Source of the DNA: Gemmatimonadota bacterium
GTDB lineage: Bacteria; Gemmatimonadota; Gemmatimonadetes; Longimicrobiales; Gaopeijiaceae
Assembly (NCBI GenBank): GCA_015664885.1
Contig: DQPL01000040.1
Span: 1-55,663, forward strand
Direction of reading: 5' to 3'
DNA length: 55,663 nt
Shown piece by piece: positions 52,787-55,663 of the stretch. Position numbers and translations under genes: made by a program. The first letter of the stretch is position 1, and each line of letters begins with the position of its first letter. The notes under the pieces were generated by a model. The model ran no database searches. It was given only the letters and a program-made list of their open reading frames with translations, and was not told the DNA's origin.

Positions 52787-54360
52787 TGCCTCGGACTGAG
52801 ACTCACGAGCGGGACAATCATTTCCTCCGGGCTAATACCGCCGTGAAGGAACGAGTTTCGATAGCGCGCCTGGTACTCACGAAGCTTCGTCGGATAGACG
52901 AAGAAGTAATCCTCGAGAGCGATGAGGTAGGTCATTCCGAGTCGGCCCGCCGGAAGTCGCAAGTGCTTCTCGTCCCTGGTCGAGTACGCGGTCGTCGAGA
53001 TCTCGGCCCGTAGATCCTGCCCGAACTTGTAGCGCAGGTTCTTGGTGGCGTCACGCCTCGCAAACACCGTGCTCGGGTGCTGGCACAGGATCGAACCATG
53101 ATCGGTGGTCATGATCACCTTGTGGCCCTGAAGCGCCGCCTCCTTGAGCACCGCAAACGCCGTGGAGCGCTCGAACCAAGCGCGTGTGAGGTCTCTCAAG
53201 GCCGCCTCGTCGCGGGCGACCTCCATGAGAATCGGGGACTCCGACCGACCATGGGTCATGAGGTCCACAAAGTTGAAGACGAGCGCGATGACAACGCCCG
53301 GCGTCTTGAGCGCCGAATTGACCCGCGCCCGCACCTGGTCACCTTGTCGGTCTGAAAAAATCTTCTCGTAGTGAACCGGCACGTCACGCCCAGTGAGCCG
53401 CTTCAGTTGCTCGATGAGCAGTTGGTCCTCGAACGCGTTCAAGCTGCCTTCGTCGTCCGAAGCGTCCCACCACTCCGGACGCTTTTTGGCGATGTCGTCC
53501 GGGTACTGTCCACTGAAGATTGCGTTGCGAGCATATGGAGTCGCAGTCGGCAGAATCGAGAAGTGGTACGTCTCCTCCAGGTCGAAGTACTGCGCGAGCA
53601 GCGGCGAGATCGCCCGCCACTGATCGAGTCGCATGCAGTCCAGAACCACGAAGTACACGGGGTCCGAGCCCAGGCGCGGGACCAGAAACTCCCGAACCAG
53701 GTCGACGGACAGACGCGGCCGATCCTCCGCGTCCTCCATCCAGCTCGGGTAATGACGGATCACCCACGTGCCGAAGTCACGCCTCAGATCGTCCATGATG
53801 GAACGGACGGTATCGAGAAGGCCTGTCTCGCCGGCCTGCTCCAAGCGAATGTGCCAGTCGACCAGCTCCGTAAAGACCTTCACGAAGTCATCGGGCGTAT
53901 CGGCGTCCCCCTGGAGCATCGATAGGCGCCCGAAGCGAGCAGCGAAGTCCTGCGCTACCTGTTGTTGCCGGATCGACGAGCCTTCCAGGATGCGCGTCAC
54001 CACCGACAGCACCTGCCGAGGGCTCGTGGGCTTCACGAGGTAGTCCTCCACACGCCGGCCGATCGCTTCGGTCATCGTGTGGTCCTCTTCGGACTTGGTG
54101 ACCATCACCACGCGCTGGTGAGGATTATGACGCCGCATGATCTCCAACACTTCGAGGCCCCGACGCCCGGGCATCTGCTCGTCGAGCAGGACCAGGTCGT
54201 AAGAGTTCTCCTGCAGCAGCTCGAGCGCGTCATCCCCGTTCGAGATCGCATCGACGCGGTAGCCGCGCGCCTGCAAAAAGAGCAGGTGCGGCTTGAGAAG
54301 GCCGATCTCGTCGTCGACCCAAAGAATACGCTTCCCGGGCCGTGGCTTCTGGCTGATCAT
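52783..54360 (-). CDS. PorX-like receiver plus PglZ alkaline-phosphatase-fold protein
   Basis: 525 residues. Residues 10-125 are a receiver domain (KRILWVDDEIGLLKPHLLFL, phospho-Asp in DLVLLDEQMPGRRGLEVLEI, Thr/Ser in VVMVTKSEED, Lys in DYLVKPTSPRQ). Residues 190-520 are a PglZ domain: VYFVVLDCMRLDQWRAISPL, TPYARNAIFSGQYPDDIAKK, VIALVFNFVDLMTHG and KVIMTTDHGSILCQHPSTVF contribute metal ligands. In Bacteroidota PorX regulates type IX secretion and acts on cyclic and linear oligonucleotides. Here it is coupled to lipid export genes, which is unlike the usual porX setting. No kinase is nearby. Confidence 0.85.
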   Translation of the reverse strand: MISQKPRPGKRILWVDDEIGLLKPHLLFLQARGYRVDAISNGDDALELLQENSYDLVLLDEQMPGRRGLEVLEIMRRHNPHQRVVMVTKSEEDHTMTEAIGRRVEDYLVKPTSPRQVLSVVTRILEGSSIRQQQVAQDFAARFGRLSMLQGDADTPDDFVKVFTELVDWHIRLEQAGETGLLDTVRSIMDDLRRDFGTWVIRHYPSWMEDAEDRPRLSVDLVREFLVPRLGSDPVYFVVLDCMRLDQWRAISPLLAQYFDLEETYHFSILPTATPYARNAIFSGQYPDDIAKKRPEWWDASDDEGSLNAFEDQLLIEQLKRLTGRDVPVHYEKIFSDRQGDQVRARVNSALKTPGVVIALVFNFVDLMTHGRSESPILMEVARDEAALRDLTRAWFERSTAFAVLKEAALQGHKVIMTTDHGSILCQHPSTVFARRDATKNLRYKFGQDLRAEISTTAYSTRDEKHLRLPAGRLGMTYLIALEDYFFVYPTKLREYQARYRNSFLHGGISPEEMIVPLVSLSPRQ

Positions 54361-54369
54361 GGGGAGAAC

Positions 54370-54822
54370 CTACACCCTCGGGGCAAATACAACCCCGAGC
54401 CGCCGACTCAGCTCCTCACGCACCACGCGGAACGCCTGGAGTTTGACGTGCTCTGGGCCCACCGCCTCGGCTGGGTCCGGCAGTCCCCAATGCGCCCGCC
54501 ACGCGTCCTCGAGCCACACCGGACACACCTCCTCGGCGCAAAGCGTAATGACCGCATCCACTGGCCGTTCCACCTCGTCGAGGCCACGCGAGGCGTGGCG
54601 CGAAATGTCGATGTCAATCTCCCGCAACACCTCAATCGCCTGAGGCCGCACCGACGTAGGCGCCGACCCCGCCGACGAGATCTTCACGTGCTGGGGAGCC
54701 AGACTGCGCGCGATGCCCTCGGCAAGCTGGCTCCGGGCAGAATTCGCGACGCACAGGAAAAGCAGATGGCGCGGGCCTAGCTCCCGCAGGGCTTCGGCCT
54801 CCGCAATCCAGGGTTGGCTCAT
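54370..54822 (-). CDS. Low-molecular-weight phosphatase-type arsenate reductase-like protein
   Basis: 150 residues from the ATG at 54822. The active-site P-loop is LLFLCVANSARSQLAEGIAR, i.e. C-x(5)-R-S with the redox or nucleophilic Cys, and a second pair of Cys lies in VITLCAEEVCPVWLEDAWRA, followed by HWGLPDPA as in thioredoxin-coupled ArsC proteins (D-P). The spacing fits ArsC of the Staphylococcus type better than a plain tyrosine phosphatase. It is the first gene of the envelope operon, 9 bases before porX-like, and divergent from padR. A protein-phosphatase role is the main alternative. Confidence 0.8.
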   Translation of the reverse strand: MSQPWIAEAEALRELGPRHLLFLCVANSARSQLAEGIARSLAPQHVKISSAGSAPTSVRPQAIEVLREIDIDISRHASRGLDEVERPVDAVITLCAEEVCPVWLEDAWRAHWGLPDPAEAVGPEHVKLQAFRVVREELSRRLGVVFAPRV

Positions 54823-54910
54823 CGGCAGCGCACCTCCCACGCAACCATTCCGTTCATCATCGCATCATACCACCTTAGACCCTACCTAGGATTCTAGACT
54901 CGGAGGTCAG

Positions 54911-55219
54911 ATGGGTCGGCTCTTCAGCCTCACATACCCGACAGCGGCGGTCCTGCTCGCGATTCGCAGCGGCCACCGGTACGGCTTCGACATCATGGAT
55001 GCCACTGGCCTGCCGGACGGTACGGTCTATCCAATCCTACGCCGCCTCGAGCGCCGTGGCGTGCTGAGCGGTGACTGGGAGGACGAAACAGACGCCAGGT
55101 CCGAGCAGCGGCCGCAACGGCGCTACTACGAACTGACATCGGTCGGCCACGAGTCCATGGCTGAGGTTGAAGCACGATTTCCGATTCTCCTCCCGATCTT
55201 CGGGAAGGAGACCGCTTGA
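54911..55219 (+). CDS. PadR-family transcriptional regulator
   Basis: 102 residues, a winged helix: SLTYPTAAVLLAIRSGHRYG, FDIMDATGLPDGTVYPILRR, LERRGVLSGDWEDE and YYELTSVGHESMAEVEARFP. The PadR hallmark G-T-V-Y-P-x-L-R-R-L-E is complete. GGAGG lies upstream of the ATG at 54911. The stop overlaps the start of the permease-like gene. PadR regulators coupled to FtsX/MacB-type permease genes are frequent in Gemmatimonadota and Acidobacteriota, where they probably control them. Two 6-base palindromes (CCTAGG, TCTAGA) sit just upstream and might be operator sites. Confidence 0.88.
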   Translation: MGRLFSLTYPTAAVLLAIRSGHRYGFDIMDATGLPDGTVYPILRRLERRGVLSGDWEDETDARSEQRPQRRYYELTSVGHESMAEVEARFPILLPIFGKETA

Positions 55220-55663
55220 TACCCGGCAAAGCCGGGGTACCCGGCGCAGCATACATCGCCTGGGCGTCGAACTTCGTCCCCTTCATGCGCCGCCGAGCTT
55301 GGCGGCGTGAGTGGGAGACCGAGGTCGCTCACGCTTGGCAGCGAATGAACCGCGACGGCGAGCCTCCGGTGCTGTCGGTGCTGCGCCTCAGAATTCGAAT
55401 TTACAGTTGTGTTATTGACGCCCTTTGGGAGGGGACAGAGACGATGAAGATGACGGGGCTTTTGAATGACATCAGGCACGCCGTGCGCGGCATGGTCGTC
55501 AGGCAGGGAATACTTCTCGCTGGAATGGGGGTCGCAGTCGGTCTGGTCGCGGCGGGAGCCATGAGCATGGTGATGGGCTCTCTCTTGTTCGGGGTGAGCG
55601 CCACGGACCCCGTCACCTACGGAACGGTCGCAATCGCGCTCATCGTCGTGGCGTTGGCGGCGA
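55216..55663 (+). pseudogene. Internally deleted FtsX/MacB-type (ADOP-like) permease gene, 3' end beyond window
   Basis: From a TTG at 55216, overlapping the padR stop, 149 codons are visible. The first 90 (RAWRREWETEVAHAWQRMN, then LLNDIRHAVRGM) match the N-terminal juxtamembrane region of large PadR-linked permeases. The next residues (VVRQGILLAGMGVAVGLVAA and GSLLFGVSATDPVTYGTVAI) match the last FtsX transmembrane domain near the C-terminus of the same family, which normally lies several hundred residues further on. The join at about 55488-55500 is in frame. So most of the protein, including the first transmembrane helix, the periplasmic MacB-like domain and the first FtsX module, is missing. 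A small leftover membrane protein could still be made. Confidence 0.7.

Overview
The window is GC-rich, densely packed bacterial chromosome with short intergenic gaps and many start/stop overlaps (ATGA, GTGA). The gene mix points to a free-living, aerobic, diderm heterotroph. Lipid A-type acyltransferase, MsbA-like exporter, heptosyltransferase-like and Kdo-kinase-like genes imply an LPS-bearing outer membrane. A PorX-like receiver-PglZ protein, a PadR regulator coupled to a FtsX/MacB-type permease, and an AraC-like regulator of a type I associate with Gemmatimonadota make that phylum my best guess. This is inference from family composition only; no rRNA or tRNA gene was found to test it.

Layout. 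1-4.0 kb: exported and membrane proteins, an RnfD/NqrB-like protein with a Cys-rich repeat tail, an NHL-repeat lipoprotein and a GNAT remnant. 4.0-9.0 kb: agmatinase-family ureohydrolase, receiver protein and a permease-EIIA-TrkA_C fusion in one operon, then an SGNH hydrolase and a methyltransferase. 9.0-10.1 kb: a chimeric pseudogene joining threonine dehydratase to the 3' end of a short-chain dehydrogenase. 10.1-12.2 kb: haloacid dehalogenase-like protein, a peroxiredoxin-like gene with an in-frame TGA at the first Cys of its WCxxC motif (best selenoprotein candidate here) and a PH-domain membrane protein. 12.3-23.9 kb: 5'-3' exonuclease, acetyltransferases, hydrolases, oxidoreductases, CBS protein, SpoU methyltransferase and an FAD amine oxidase. 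23.9-28.8 kb: replication core gyrB-dciA-recF, enoyl-CoA hydratase and ssb. 28.8-33.1 kb: poorly known genes, including two sharing a C-terminal domain, rpsU, and a frameshifted AraC-like regulator. 33.2-36.2 kb: 3-hydroxyacyl-CoA dehydrogenase and thiolase. 36.3-38.2 kb: a frameshifted gene and an AT-rich island with two small orphan genes and several repeats. 38.2-43.6 kb: LeuB-type dehydrogenase, a TPR/zinc-ribbon/cupredoxin-like operon and an aspartylglucosaminidase-family hydrolase. 43.7-47.5 kb: hydantoinase B-like gene followed by sugar-kinase-like and glycosyltransferase genes. 47.7-54.8 kb: one long leftward operon (arsC-like, porX-like, msbA-like, lpxL-like, GT2, DUF3108, isoprenylcysteine methyltransferase-like) for envelope lipid assembly. 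54.9 kb to the end: a padR gene coupled to an internally deleted permease gene.

The most interesting signal is the candidate selenoprotein at 11026-11670. The TGA falls exactly where the first Cys of W-C-P-Y-C belongs, both halves are in one frame, and a small hairpin with a G-containing apical loop lies about 20 nt downstream. A second in-frame TGA (19931-19933) sits where relatives carry Trp and looks like a plain nonsense change. A recurring theme is gene decay by deletion fusion (ilvA/SDR, the permease, the GNAT remnant) and by frameshift (AraC-like, MshEN-like, ilvA). Some of the frameshifts lie at or near homopolymers and could be assembly errors.
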